Notes: generated from the letters alone by a model not told the origin. A stretch of DNA of 64,000 bases from Singulisphaera sp. (GCA_027451445.1 DAIDJG010000609.1:1-64000), one strand, 5' to 3'. Positions 7,864 through 18,236 are shown, counted from the first letter of the stretch. Made by a program: numbers and translations.

Positions 7864-8313
7864 CTAGAGCGTCGTGGGCTTTTCCAGTAGCTCCTTCAAT
7901 CGCGCCAGGTCATTGCGATTGGCTTTTCGCATCGCCGCTACGATGAAGGGTGCCACCAACCGAGAGAAGCCAGAGGGTGTGCCCCGGTTCCGAAGTGTCA
8001 TGCGAGTACTGCCTCCTTCCGTTGATTCCCACGTGTATGCGGTTTCCATCGGGAAAGGACCCTCGGCAGTACGCATGACCAGTCGCTCGCCTGGTATTAA
8101 TTCGACGACCTCATAGACGAATTTAATGTGCATACCCAAGAACTTGGCTGCAAATGTAATTAGCGAACCAACACACAGCGGTGGCGCAGATTTCCATTCG
8201 ACGGACTTGATGTTGAGATTCCAAGCTGGAGCAGTGTCTGGATTCGACGCGAACGCGGCGACGTCAGCTCTGGGGCAATCGATGACTGTCTCGGCTAATA
8301 TATCAACATTCAT
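7864..8313 (-). CDS. SRPBCC-family protein (polyketide cyclase-like)
   Basis: The protein has 149 residues. The start at 8313 follows AAAGGAATAAAG, and the longer ORF start at 8340 lacks a site. The fold pattern is typical of SRPBCC proteins: an opening strand (ILAETVIDCPRADVAAF), a helix, a sheet with SVEWKS and YEVVELIPGERLVM, and a long C-terminal helix (APFIVAAMRKANRNDLARLKELLE). Such START/Bet v 1-like proteins bind hydrophobic ligands. No catalytic motif is seen and its partner is unknown. It is transcribed against its neighbours. Confidence 0.8.
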   Translation of the reverse strand: MNVDILAETVIDCPRADVAAFASNPDTAPAWNLNIKSVEWKSAPPLCVGSLITFAAKFLGMHIKFVYEVVELIPGERLVMRTAEGPFPMETAYTWESTEGGSTRMTLRNRGTPSGFSRLVAPFIVAAMRKANRNDLARLKELLEKPTTL

Positions 8314-8340
8314 GCACTTTATTCCTTTCTGGCGTGCCAC

Positions 8341-8903
8341 TCTAAAGCGTAGCAGATCGGCCGCCGCATTGTGCCCTCGATCTTCTGGGAAAACTGTTGC
8401 TACGCGGCGAAGCCCCTTGCTCGCCCGTCCGCATGCCCGAGCTGTAGGAACCGCGTTTCATCGCGCGGCGAGCGCCCCTCGCGCTCTTCTTTCCGGCGCA
8501 TAAGCTTTCAGATGTCAGCTTCCCTTGCCGAACACGCCTTGGGCAGGCGCGAAAGGAAGATCCTAACCGCTTGTGAGACAGGTCCTCAAGGATTCTTATC
8601 CGGAGATGGTTCTTGCTGGCTTATTCATGATTCACTGAGGGCGGTTGATCATCGAGTCGCCGAAAACCGGCCCGGCTCGCTGCGTCGCGACCCCAAGTCC
8701 AGTGGCCAAAGCGGAAAGCGAGCTTGGTTTTACAAGAATCGGCCTTGTCTCCGGTCGAGGTTCATCCCGTTTCTGTCCCGCGTATTGATGTAAGTCGAGT
8801 CGGCAACGCTGAGCCTTTAGGGACTGAGCGGACAAAAAGTCTTGTTCCGGGCCGGTCGGCGGGTTGCAATGAGGTGCCTCCGTGGGAGTGATAAGGCACG
8901 GAA
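8341..8903. other. Intergenic region, no gene supported
   Basis: About 560 bp between the divergent SRPBCC and hydrolase genes. The ORFs here (for example 8371-8793) are arginine- and serine-rich translations without domains or ribosome sites. The region should contain both promoters, but I see no clear consensus. Confidence 0.4.
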
Positions 8904-9716
8904 ATGGCGGGACGCATGCAGAGACAAGTGGCTAGTTCCGGGACTAACGCGAGAGCCGTGGGGTCGCCCTCGTGCCTGATTCTTCACGGGCTGGGCGGCG
9001 GGCCTTACGAGATCGAGCCGCTGATTGATGCGCTCAAGGCCGACGGACTTCGCGTCGAGGCGCCCATCTTGCCCGGCCACGAACCCGACGGCCCGGTCAT
9101 GCCGGCCTCAAATTGGCGCGGGTGGGCGGAGGCGACCGAGGCCGCCTTTGACGCGCTCGCCGCAGCCGGCGGGCCGGTGGTCGTGATCGGGTTCTCGACC
9201 GGCGGGACACTCGCCCTGCGCCTCGCCACACGCCGCCCGGTCGCGCGGATGGTGCTGCTCGCGCCGTTCCTGGCGATCCGCTACAGCGGGCTGATCCCGT
9301 TCCGACCAGCCAGCTACCTTCGGCACCTCGCTCAGGTCATCCCCGATCTGCCGCGCCGGCCGCCCGCCGTCCGCGACCGCGCGATGCGACGCTGGGCCTC
9401 CGACCATGACGGGTTCCGCACATTCAACCTCCATTCCACGATCAGCGCTCTCGAGCTGATCGACGAGGTCAGGTCACTCGTTTCCGGGATCACCACACCG
9501 ACCCTGATCATCCAAGGGAAGCTCGACACTGTTGTCGAGCCCTTCAACGCGCGCTGGCTTTACCGTCAGCTCGGCGCGACGACCAAGGCTTATATCAGCC
9601 TCCCACGGTCGGACCACCTGATCGCACTCGATCGTGACCGTCATAGGGCCATCACTGCGACCCTGGAGTTCGTTCGTGACGGTACGCTCCCGGCCGGGAG
9701 TGATCTGACGGGTTGA
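8904..9716 (+). CDS. Alpha/beta hydrolase, carboxylesterase-like
   Basis: The 270-residue protein has an oxyanion-type motif CLILHGLGGGPYE at about 24-36. The nucleophile Ser98 lies in VIGFSTGG, with acid Asp208 in IQGKLDTVVE and His238 in LPRSDHLIALD. The layout matches monoglyceride lipase/Est30-type carboxylesterases. There is no signal peptide, so it should be cytoplasmic. The substrate cannot be told from sequence. Confidence 0.85.
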   Translation: MAGRMQRQVASSGTNARAVGSPSCLILHGLGGGPYEIEPLIDALKADGLRVEAPILPGHEPDGPVMPASNWRGWAEATEAAFDALAAAGGPVVVIGFSTGGTLALRLATRRPVARMVLLAPFLAIRYSGLIPFRPASYLRHLAQVIPDLPRRPPAVRDRAMRRWASDHDGFRTFNLHSTISALELIDEVRSLVSGITTPTLIIQGKLDTVVEPFNARWLYRQLGATTKAYISLPRSDHLIALDRDRHRAITATLEFVRDGTLPAGSDLTG

Positions 9717-10771
9717 AACCCGGACGGGCCCGGAATTGTGTGTGCCGCAGTTCATTCCACGCGGGTCGTCGACGGCCCGTCGCACACGCTCTTGACTGAG
9801 AGACGTGATGAGTAAGCCTGGGAACCTCACAGAGATTGAGCGGAGTTTGGAGCAGCAGTTCGGGGTGGACCGGAGCCTGCTGGCGGGCCTGTGGCTGGCG
9901 TGCGCGCTCGTTGGCATCATCGCGAGGCGCTGCCTTTGCGACTGATCGGTTCGCTAATCCCGCTGTTGGGCGTTCCGCTGTTCCTCGCCGCACGGGTGAA
10001 GGCGTTCCAGCGCCTACGCTGCCAAAGTTCAACCTCGCGGTTGGCCGCTTGTCGCCAACCGAGTAGCCCTCGACAAGGAGAGGGCGTTGCTACCACCGAA
10101 CCGATGGCGGTCTCAAAGGACGTAGTGGGGGCGGTGGTCAGTCTGTACTTTGTCGTAGACCGCGTCGAACTGGTTTATGTCACCCCGTGTTCCCTAACGG
10201 CCACGAGCCAGCTCTGGACGACCCTTTGCGGGCTCGTGACCACCGTCGCCGGCCTGGCGATCGTTCTGCGGCAAGTCGCAAATCCGGTCGCCTGGGCCGA
10301 GGAGTTCGTCGGCGTGAAAGTACGGCCGCTCGGGCCTCAAAACTGCTTCAACACTGGGCGCATCAACGTCCGTCGCGTCCGGAGACATAGGTCTGGCGAA
10401 TCAAGGACTCGGAAGTACCGCATACGGTCTTTTTGCCGATCGCTCCGAAAGCCATCCTTCCAGGATCAGACATCCAGATTGGAGTCTTCCGTGTGGGAAA
10501 TTTCGACTTCAACGGTCTGGTCGAGGCGCGAGACGATCAGATCAGCGTTGTGACGCGATCGGCACGTGAAATTTCGTCCACGACCCGTTTCGCGATGCAG
10601 TGCCCCTCGGCGAGACTCGTAGTGGCTTTGCCATCAGCTAATTACCGCCACAGAAAGCGCGACCCTGACCGCCCCTGTGGATTGTCACAAGGAGTTGCCT
10701 CGTGCGAGTGCTAAACGACTCACCAGCCTCCTGCGCTGCGGTGGCAATCGGTAGCAACGCTCGCTTCAGCG
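9717..10771 (+). other. Probable degraded coding region
   Basis: A 45-codon frame from 9808 (MSKPGNLTEIERSLEQQFG) ends early. A neighbouring frame then gives a hydrophobic segment (LIGSLIPLLGVPLFLAAR) and later LCGLVTTVAGLAIVLRQVA. The alternation of frames suggests one or two decayed membrane-protein genes, but no family can be named. The longest ORF (9891-10553) is arginine-rich toward its end and is not credible as a whole. Confidence 0.3.
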
Positions 10772-12715
10772 TCAACGGTAGAACGGCCGCCCTTTGAGCC
10801 ACCTCGGACCGTACGTCGGCTCCGGCTTGTCGATCTCAAGCGCGCCCAGGTCCGGTGCCTGGCCCGTGAAACCGTCGTTCACTGTCGGAATCTTCACCCC
10901 CGAATCCACCGCCTTGCTTGTCGCCCTGAGTCGGAAGTTCAGGTCGACGGCGTGATAGACCGCATGCCGGTTGGGCGGATCGGGGGGAATCAATCGGTCG
11001 AACACGTCGAAATCGACCTCTATGCCGTGCATCTCCTGCTTCGTGGCCGCACAGAAGTCGGCCAGCGTGGCGAAGTTCTTCCAATCCTCGGGCCTCGGCT
11101 CATACAAGCGCTGCCCGGTCTCCGGTGCCAGCCACCTGTATTGCTCCGTTACACCCTTGTTGGGGCGAAACCCGTTGTAATCCGAGCTGAACGCATCGGT
11201 CGCGTTCGCCCACGTCATGACACCGCGGCCGGGAGTGTCGCGTCCCAGGAACAGATTGTTCCGGAAGTGCACGTTGGTCGAGGGCTCACGCACGACCTGC
11301 TCGCCGATGATCGTGTTGTGGTAAACGAACAGGCCGGCCGGATGGGCTGAGAACTTGAACGCCACGCCCGTGGGTTCGTGATACAGGATGTTGCCGATGA
11401 AATAGACCGGCCCGCCGAACACCGGCTGGGCGCTGTATCCCCCCATCGCGGCATTGACGCCGCGGTTATTCATGACCCGCACGTTGTGGACCCCGCCATC
11501 GGTTTCCACGAAGTCGTCATTGAGCAGGTGCAAGTCGTTGTTGTAGATGTCGATCGACGATGCCTGCTGTTCGGAATCCTCTGGGGGAGTCCCATACGTC
11601 GATATGCCGATCCCGTCGTGGAAATAGGCGACCTCATTATGGGCGATCACATGCCCAGGCCCGTAAACCTTGACCGCATAGTAGCTCGTGAGCTGGTGGG
11701 AGCCATAGCGCCCGGCGCTGTCCCACCACGGTCCCGGCCAGCCGATCAAACGAAAGCGGTCATCGCGGCCGAGGAAGAGGTTGTCGACGATGTAGAAGTC
11801 GCTGGAGCCGGCGTACTCGGTCCAGACTCCGAACCCGACCTGCTCGAAGCGGCAGTTCTTGACCGTCAGGCCGACCGCGCCGAGGACCTCCTTCTGGCCG
11901 ACGAAGATTCCCACGTCGGTATTGCGAATCGTCAGTCCATCGAAGATGTGGTAGCGCGACGCCATGACGTCGAACAGCCGGTGGTTGCCGGCCCCGTCGA
12001 AGATCACCTCGCCGTCACCGGCCGCCATGATTGTGATTGGCTTTTCGCGCGTTCCCTTCAACGTGAGCGATATCGAACCATCGAAGGGCGTCATCAGCGG
12101 GTCCACGTAGTTTAGCCGATCGGACTTGTAGAGCCCTGCATGCATCAGGATCGTATCGCCCGGCCTGGCCCGCCGTTCTCAGACCACACTCCAGTCGCCC
12201 AGGCCCGCCCCGTAATAGGCCTGCAAGAGGCTCGTGAAGCTGGGTTCCTGGCGCGGAGCTTGATAGTCCGGAGGGTAAACATGCAGCTTACGCCCCTCCC
12301 TGGAAGGCTGCGGCTCGTTGCGTGTGGTCACCCGCACGGTGTGCGCGGTTTGGCCACTCACCCCGTCCGGATCGGTCAGATGGAACCGGCACTCGTAGTC
12401 TGTCCCCGGCTGCAGGTTCAGGATGCTGCCGGCGAATCCCTCGGGGACCGTGTAATCGAGATTCTCGCGCCGACGGTAGACGTTCTCGCCGCCGACTCGC
12501 ACCAGGGGGAGCGCCGCGCGCCAGTCGGATTCACCGACCGGGTGAAACTCCACCGCGACTGTCGCATTCCGGTTCGCATCCCCGCGCATCTCCCACTCGA
12601 AGCCCAGGTTCAGGAGTGTGGGGTGTTCCACGATGAACTTGCCGGCCTGGGTACTGTTCTCGGCGCCAGCGCCTGTGGCAGTCAGAAGGGGAGACAAGAG
12701 ACCCGGGTATATCAT
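10772..12715 (-). pseudogene. Right-handed beta-helix (pectate-lyase-like) secreted protein with in-frame TGA
   Basis: Two track ORFs (12790-12179 and 12145-10772) are in the same frame and are separated by a single TGA at 12179-12181. Together they make about 647 residues: a signal-like start (MIYPGLLSPLL), a fibronectin-like beta domain (about 30-150), then a parallel beta-helix with repeated turns (IFDGLTIRNTDVG, YHDGIGISTYG, DGGVHNVRVMNNRGVNA). The C-terminal HAVYHAVDLNFRLRATSKAVDSG fits this family. The stop falls where a Trp codon (TGG) would read naturally before a conserved RPGDTIL segment. Either the gene is inactivated by a point mutation or the base is an error. Confidence 0.75.
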
Positions 12716-13354
12716 GGTCGGTGCCCTCTGGCCGGCGTCTGCATTTCCTTCCCGAGCACCGTCCGGCGTGCACTCGGTCGTCTGCGACAAGTCCGATCTG
12801 AGGACCCCGCGGCCGATTATCGCACGCGGAGTAGATAGATGGCACGTGACGATCGCGGTTCTGTATTGGCTGTTCCGGGATGGAGTCGAGCGTCACGAAC
12901 CGGAGGAGGACGCATGCACGCGAGCGGATAGGTCTCTGTCCAGCCGAACCCGTTTACGTTAATCACAAGACGATGGAACGATGATCCGTTGAATGTTCCG
13001 CAGGTAACACGAAATGCCTGCAAAGAATCGCCGGTCCGGTGGCCTAGCTCTCATTGCTCGCGGTCATCCTTGCACGGGCTTCGGTACATCTTTCAACTTC
13101 TTTCAGCGCACCTGCTGCACCAGGGGTGCCCCGGCTGGGATCAAAGATCATGGGGTCTGCCTGAGTTTGGGCTCGTATCAGGTTTCGAGCGATTGCCGTG
13201 TTCCCTCGTGATCCGAAGGGTGCGACGGATGAGGTTTGGAATCAATGGTGTCCCATCGATTGCCCTCGATCGCAACATGCGCGGAAATGACGACCACCAG
13301 GAAGGCCAGAGCGATGCGCCTTCGATGAACACGATAGCCCGCGGTCAAAAGCCC
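12716..13354. other. Intergenic region, no gene supported
   Basis: About 640 bp with mutually overlapping ORFs that lack domains. The plus-strand ORF 12989-13498 runs antisense through the better-supported small gene at 13355-13546. Confidence 0.4.
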
Positions 13355-13546
13355 TCAAACCGGGATCTCTTCAAGCCGACTGCCGGTCGGGTAGCGTCCC
13401 TGCGCGATCCCCAGGGTGAGCTCACGATAGGCATCCACACGATCCCGTGTTTCGATCACGGCAACTTCACGTTCCGGCGGTTTCGCGCGGCGGAATAGCG
13501 TTGGTTCGTAGTCTCTGGGGGTGAGAGCGAGAACCTTGAAGCGCAT
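13355..13546 (-). CDS. Small hypothetical protein, 63 residues
   Basis: GAGGAGTATTCGGGA precedes the ATG, a strong ribosome site. The sequence (MRFKVLALTPRDYEPTLFRR) is charged, soluble and ends in RLEEIPV. It lies about 110 bp downstream of an XRE regulator on the same strand and may be co-transcribed. The arrangement recalls small regulator-partner pairs, but no toxin or antitoxin family is recognised. Confidence 0.5.
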   Translation of the reverse strand: MRFKVLALTPRDYEPTLFRRAKPPEREVAVIETRDRVDAYRELTLGIAQGRYPTGSRLEEIPV

Positions 13547-13660
13547 TCCCGAATACTCCTCGTCTTGGCGGCGGCCGTGGTCCCTGGTTGCGTAGCAATT
13601 GGGACGGAGTTTATCTGACCGTGGTTTGTCCGTCCACGGTTCGGTTGTCTCTGCGCGACG

Positions 13661-13900
13661 TTACTTCGCAGGCGACGCGGCCTCGGCGAACAGTTCGGCC
13701 AATGGAACACGCAAGACGTGAGCGATCTGGCGGATGTTCAGGATCGAGACGTTGCGTTCGCCGCGTTCCACCGAGCCGATGAAGGTTCTGTGCAGGCCGC
13801 ACCTGTCTGCCAGTTCGGCCTGGGTCAACTTGCGCGCAATCCGATGCTTTCGGAATTGTTGACCCAGCGCGCGAAGGAATGAGATCTCGTCGAGGTTCAT
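13661..13900 (-). CDS. XRE-family helix-turn-helix regulator
   Basis: This 79-residue protein is essentially one HTH_3 domain. It has the pattern ALGQQFRKHRIARKLTQAELADRCGLHRTFIGSVERGERN followed by a helix and VPLAELFAEA. The recognition helix includes HRTFIGSVERG, as in controller (C) proteins of restriction systems and phage Cro/CI-like regulators. No restriction gene is adjacent. The small gene at 13355 lies downstream. Confidence 0.85.
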   Translation of the reverse strand: MNLDEISFLRALGQQFRKHRIARKLTQAELADRCGLHRTFIGSVERGERNVSILNIRQIAHVLRVPLAELFAEAASPAK

Positions 13901-14233
13901 GCTTGACGAGCATTCTCGCGGCTCTCATGATGCATTTAAGTAGAGTTTTCGGGCGCGACTTTTTCCGTTGAACACGGCGTCGGGAATCCGCAATCCGAGC
14001 GCGACCGCTCGCGGATCAGAATGATGTTGGAATGCAGTTTGAGAGGCGGAGGTGGCTCTGTGCCTTTGGGTATCGCCTTCAGCGAACGCTCAAGACTGGC
14101 ATGCTCCGAACCCGGGGTCAGACCAGTTCGCGGCCGCGACGCCCCAGGTGAACCACGATTTTTCTCCGTCGAGCGACAGAACGGGCGCTACCGAGGGACC
14201 GCAATCAAGCCGCGCACCCGGGGCGCCCAACTG

Positions 14234-15043
14234 ATGAAGTCACACCGTTGGGCTTTTTTGTTGCTCGTCCCGGCACTGCTCGCAGGGTGCGGCCCAACGC
14301 CGGATCAGGCTGTTGGAGAGAATACCCAACTGAAGAGTCGACTCAACAGTGCCGAAGCCACAGCGGCGTCGCTCAAGCAGGACAACGACAAACTCCAGGC
14401 GGAGAACGACCGCCTGCGGGAGAAACTTGCTGCTGCGACCGGTGGCAAGGGACTCTCAATCGAGGAGGCGCAAAAACATCTCGATGTCCGTCAAGCCAAT
14501 CTGGAGAAACGCGAGCAGGATCTCTTGCTGCACGAGAAGACCGCAGAAAACCAACTCGACCAGCGTCGCCAAGCTCAGGACACGGAACTCGGAACCCGCG
14601 AGAAGGCTGTCCAGAAGAGAGAGTTGGAAATCTCCCAGAAGGAAGGCGAGTTCTACAAGGCGACCAACTTGACGATGAAGGACATCGGCGAGGCCCAGCA
14701 GATCAAGCGGGAATACGAGGGTATGCGGACCGAGAGGGACCGCGCGAATGCGAAGGCCGACCGATGGCTAGTCTTCATCTGGATTGTGTCCATCGCTTTC
14801 ATCATTGCCATCATGGGTCTTTCAGCCACGCTAATGATATTGAGACACCGAAGTCTGATCGCCGTTCGGGAGTTGGATGCACGTCAAGAGATGGCCAGGC
14901 TGCTTGGTGCCGCGATCGCGTCGCAGTTGCCCCCCGAGCACGGAGCGATGGTGGTCGACGCCTTCAATCGACTCACCGCGACGAAAGAACGCCGTGCGAA
15001 CGCTGCTGACATACACCGAGTAGGAGAGTCTCCGCCGAGTTGA
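14234..15043 (+). CDS. Lipoprotein with long coiled coil and C-terminal membrane helix
   Basis: The start at MKSHRWAF is chosen because a signal peptide begins there and ends in the lipobox LLAGC (Cys19). The upstream extension from 14021 is rejected. Residues about 30-170 form a coiled coil (QLKSRLNSAEATAASLKQDNDKL with repeated RE/EK heptads). One membrane helix follows at about 177-200 (WLVFIWIVSIAFIIAIMGL), then an amphipathic tail of about 60 residues. Lipid at one end and a membrane span at the other would let it bridge two membranes or loop back. A protein of the same build lies at 18233-18856. Confidence 0.75.
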   Translation: MKSHRWAFLLLVPALLAGCGPTPDQAVGENTQLKSRLNSAEATAASLKQDNDKLQAENDRLREKLAAATGGKGLSIEEAQKHLDVRQANLEKREQDLLLHEKTAENQLDQRRQAQDTELGTREKAVQKRELEISQKEGEFYKATNLTMKDIGEAQQIKREYEGMRTERDRANAKADRWLVFIWIVSIAFIIAIMGLSATLMILRHRSLIAVRELDARQEMARLLGAAIASQLPPEHGAMVVDAFNRLTATKERRANAADIHRVGESPPS

Positions 15044-15101
15044 CTACTCAAGGCGATTGTGCGCGACGGGGGCATCGGATCTGTCCAAACGCCGCGGACC
15101 T

Positions 15102-15353
15102 TTAGCCCAGCACGGCGATTTCCTTATCGACGGCGGCCACGAAACGGGGAAAGGAGATACCAATGGCACCGCAGAACGCCCGAACCTCGACCAGGTCCAG
15201 GCGCCGCTCTCCGCGCTCGCACTTGCTCACAAACGACTGGGTCTGGCCGAGGTTTTCGGCCAATTGGACCTGCGTCAGGCCGGCGCGCGCTCGGGCCTCG
15301 CGCAGGCGACGAAGGAAAATCTCGTATTCCCGGGAGAAGATCGACTTGTCCAT
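15102..15353 (-). CDS. XRE-family helix-turn-helix regulator
   Basis: The 83-residue single-domain protein carries the HTH in RARAGLTQVQLAENLGQTQSFVSKCERGERRLDLVEV. It starts at MDKSIFSREYEIFLRRLR. It is distinct from the regulator at 13661 but of the same class. No partner gene is adjacent on the same strand. It converges with the lipoprotein gene at 14234. Confidence 0.85.
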   Translation of the reverse strand: MDKSIFSREYEIFLRRLREARARAGLTQVQLAENLGQTQSFVSKCERGERRLDLVEVRAFCGAIGISFPRFVAAVDKEIAVLG

Positions 15354-16028
15354 GCGGTCGTGTCACCTCGACCGCAGGCTGCAGTCGCAATCAGAATAGT
15401 CCAAATTCGACTATTCGAGGGTTGACCCTCCCAACTCGGACCCGGAGGTTAACGATGTGAGCATCAGGAGTTTAAATCGGGTTCGTCCGAGCGGTCCTAC
15501 GGAAACACGAGTTTGGAAGCTTCCATGACCAGTTGCAGCGTATTTTTCCCAATTCTCTTATGCGTTTGTGGCATGTATTTCTATTGTCAGAGCGACGCCC
15601 TTGTCCCCTGCTCGAGCTTCCCGGGCGACGTGATGCGCGGCGAGGGTGTGAAATACCGCGGCGAGGCCCGGCTGTACTTGAACCTGGCCAAGACCCGGTC
15701 GGTCGACACCGACGTCCTCATACGGTTCAACGAATACGTTTTAATCAGCGACAACTAGGGCTCCCGCCCGGCGGATACGCCATGCCCTGGGCCTTCAGCG
15801 GGGTATGCTGCACTCAGGAGCCGAGGACGGGCTCAACGCGATAGATTAACCGGACGTCGCGGGGAAGCTCGTAGTCGACATGGTGCGCATATTTGCGCGA
15901 AACACATCCCGAGCCAAGCTCATCAAGTCAGAGACAAAACTCATGCTGATCACCGGCGCCTCGCGACTGGGCGGGCGCCGGCAGATCAACGACATTCGGC
16001 GCTTGACTGCTCTGTGCGCACGAGGCGT
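15354..16028. other. Intergenic region with a doubtful small ORF
   Basis: An ORF at 15513-15758 (plus strand) has a hydrophobic start (SVFFPILLCVCGMYFYC) and then a hydrophilic part ending in FNEYVLISDN. It could be the debris of a secreted protein. No ribosome site or family supports it, and nothing else credible is seen in the 675 bp. Confidence 0.3.
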
Positions 16029-16388
16029 TCAGACTGACCCAGTAATCTTCCGAATCCTGCCCCGATCAATCCGCAGTTCGACACGCTCTCGATTTGGCAC
16101 AGCTCTGTATGTCACGTGGCACCGCTCGCCATGCCGGATGCTAAGTTGTTTCTCGATGAAGTCGAGCAGATTCCCTTCGACGGGGCTGAACGCGTGAAGC
16201 CGCACACCAGACGCGGGATCTGTTGCGAAGTTCCACTTGTTCCGGTTCCCGGCGGCAATCCGCCACGCTTCGAGGCGTTCAATGTCGTCGGGATGAACAC
16301 CAAAGGCGCCCGTCTTGTTTTGAGCCTCGTGAATGTAGACGGCGCGGAATTCGATCTCGGGCACGGCCACCGCAAGGTTGTTGCTCAA
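16029..16388 (-). CDS. Hypothetical protein, 119 residues
   Basis: The frame opens with TTG, preceded by GGAGAAAACCC at good spacing. The sequence alternates beta strands and a helix (VAVPEIEFRAVYIHEAQN, HPDDIERLEAWRIAAG, LLDFIEKQLSIRHGERCHVTYRAVP). A soluble mixed alpha/beta domain is likely. No family is recognised. Confidence 0.55.
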   Translation of the reverse strand: MSNNLAVAVPEIEFRAVYIHEAQNKTGAFGVHPDDIERLEAWRIAAGNRNKWNFATDPASGVRLHAFSPVEGNLLDFIEKQLSIRHGERCHVTYRAVPNRERVELRIDRGRIRKITGSV

Positions 16389-16769
16389 GGGTTTTCTCCG
16401 CGAATCGACGCACAGGGATCATCAACGCGACCTGATTATTAGCCATCTGTTCGCAATCGTCAAGGTCGTATCTACGATTTTTGACAAGTAAGATCCCCTT
16501 GTACTTCCCCCCTTGTACTTCCCTGTGCTTCGCCTTTGCGCCTCGGAGTCTGTCACGCGCGAAATACGACCGCATCGTCCAAGACCGCAACCATCCCAGG
16601 AGGCGAGCCGAGTCTCGGAGCTTAACACCAGGTTCGTCGGGGAGATTCCATCGCCCCGTATCAACTTGCTTCGGTCGGATTGGCCGACGTATTTTACGGA
16701 CTCGGCGCGGCGCTCAACGTCTTTCCGTAAGTCTGTGATCCCCGAATCTTAAACGGATACGTCGATTCC
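16389..16769. other. Intergenic region without a supported gene
   Basis: Short overlapping ORFs only. A direct repeat CCCTTGTACTTCC occurs twice at about 16495-16521. The region should hold the divergent promoters of the flanking genes. Confidence 0.35.
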
Positions 16770-17582
16770 ATGGCACACAAAAAGCCACCGAAACTTCCCG
16801 AGAGCGGTGACGCCTTCGCCGTTCCCTTCGACGATGGTCGCTTCGCGGTCTGCCGCGTTATTCTCGACGCGACAAGCGATGAGGCCAGGGATTGGGGCCA
16901 ACCGGTCGTGTTCATCGCCGGTTCGGCCTGGATCGGCACTGAGATTCCGCGCGTCGACGACCCGGCGCTACGGCCGATCCTGCATCTGAACCACCACCTT
17001 TATAAGAACGAGCCGAACATCCTCTGGGTTGCGGAAGAAGTTCCGGGTAACTTCGTCCCGCTCGGAAAGATCGAGCCAACCGTCGACGAAAAGGCCCGCG
17101 TGCGCATGACCTTTGGCAGGTGGGAACACGTCGCCATGCAGCCACTGCTCCAGTGGCGGTGGGATCACGATCGCGAAGCCGTGCTCGCCGACGACGCCGT
17201 TGCGAAGAAGGCGGAGGCCGAGCGGTACACGATTGCGCAAGAGCAGCGCAACGAGTACCTCGGCCGTGTGACCCTCGAAGAACTCCGCAGGCGACGTTTC
17301 TTCCCCAACTGGACGATCCCGCTCGCAAGGTTTACCCGAGCCTCTCGAAAGCTCATGTTGCACGCCGTTGAACGTCTGCTCGAACTCGGCCCGAGTGCGC
17401 GCGAGGAGGCGCGAATCGCAATCCTTCAAGAGTGCATCGAGAGTTTTAACGCGCTCAACGACGGGACCGGGTTCATCGAGACGGACGAACGGGAAGATAT
17501 CTGCGCGGAGTTCGAGGCCATCGTTCATGCCTGCGGACTCGGTGCTCACGAGGATCTGGCGGACCGTTGGCGAGAATGGTGA
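16770..17582 (+). CDS. Imm26-like N-terminal domain protein
   Basis: The protein has 270 residues. The N-terminal part (about 9-100) fits the Imm26 immunity-protein family: GDAFAVPFDDGRFAVCRVI followed by a beta-rich stretch and ILWVAEEVPGNFVPLG. The C-terminal half (about 130-270) is helical and unrelated (EELRRRRFFPNWTIPLARF, LLELGPSAREEARIAIL). Imm26 proteins neutralise polymorphic toxins when next to one. No toxin gene is adjacent here, so the protein may be an orphan immunity gene or use the fold for another task. Confidence 0.6.
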   Translation: MAHKKPPKLPESGDAFAVPFDDGRFAVCRVILDATSDEARDWGQPVVFIAGSAWIGTEIPRVDDPALRPILHLNHHLYKNEPNILWVAEEVPGNFVPLGKIEPTVDEKARVRMTFGRWEHVAMQPLLQWRWDHDREAVLADDAVAKKAEAERYTIAQEQRNEYLGRVTLEELRRRRFFPNWTIPLARFTRASRKLMLHAVERLLELGPSAREEARIAILQECIESFNALNDGTGFIETDEREDICAEFEAIVHACGLGAHEDLADRWREW

Positions 17583-17711
17583 GGAGCCTGGTGTTCGCCA
17601 CTGGTCCGATAGCTAAAAAGAACCGGACCGGGCGACCCGCTTGCGCAGGCCGCCCGCCGGTGTCGCCGATGTGTCGTTCTTCAAAAGGGATCGTGAGTCG
17701 GTAGATTTCGG

Positions 17712-18236
17712 TCACGGGGTCTGGTCATGTGAAGTTCCCGGTGGCACATCCAGGGACGGCATTGTGGGCGGCGTCGGCAGCCGAGCCACGATGGCCACAT
17801 GGATCATCTGTTCCGGAGCAAGAGTCGCGATCGTATCGAGCGTGGTGGCCGCCACGGCGTTCGCGTCGCGGAGCATGAAGACGAGCAAGGCTACAACACC
17901 GAGCACGACAACGGCTGCGATCACGACGAGTTCCAGCGATGGTCCCACCAGCCGCATCTCCTGCTCGTGAGCCAAACGTTCCAGGGTCGCGAATCTCTGG
18001 TTTTGCTCGTCGACCGTCGCGACCCACTTGCGCAACTCTTCCGCCGAGATCGTCTTGATCGACTCGATCGCCTCGCGCTCGGCACGCTGCTGGCGGTCCC
18101 AGTCCTGGAGCGCTCGCTCGCGGGCGTTAAGGTTCGCCTGAAGCGGTATGACCATCACGAACCACGAGAAGACCAAGCCGGCCGCGAAACCGACCATACC
18201 GCCGATCAGACCCCCGAGAAGATTTGGGACCTTCAT
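17712..18236 (-). CDS. Two-helix membrane protein with coiled-coil loop
   Basis: The 174-residue protein has a membrane helix at about 7-31 (LLGGLIGGMVGFAAGLVFSWF) and a charged coiled-coil stretch (about 38-98: NARERALQDWDRQQRAEREAIESI). A second helix follows at about 101-123 (LELVVIAAVVVLGVVALLVFM), then a soluble tail. Its ATG overlaps the TGA of the upstream lipoprotein gene (ATGA), so the pair is translationally coupled and probably acts together at the membrane. Confidence 0.7.
   Translation of the reverse strand: MKVPNLLGGLIGGMVGFAAGLVFSWFVMVIPLQANLNARERALQDWDRQQRAEREAIESIKTISAEELRKWVATVDEQNQRFATLERLAHEQEMRLVGPSLELVVIAAVVVLGVVALLVFMLRDANAVAATTLDTIATLAPEQMIHVAIVARLPTPPTMPSLDVPPGTSHDQTP

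Noticed and set aside
12179-12181. TGA as selenocysteine in the beta-helix protein
   Set aside because: No redox motif around the codon and no SECIS-like structure that I can see; a nonsense mutation is simpler.
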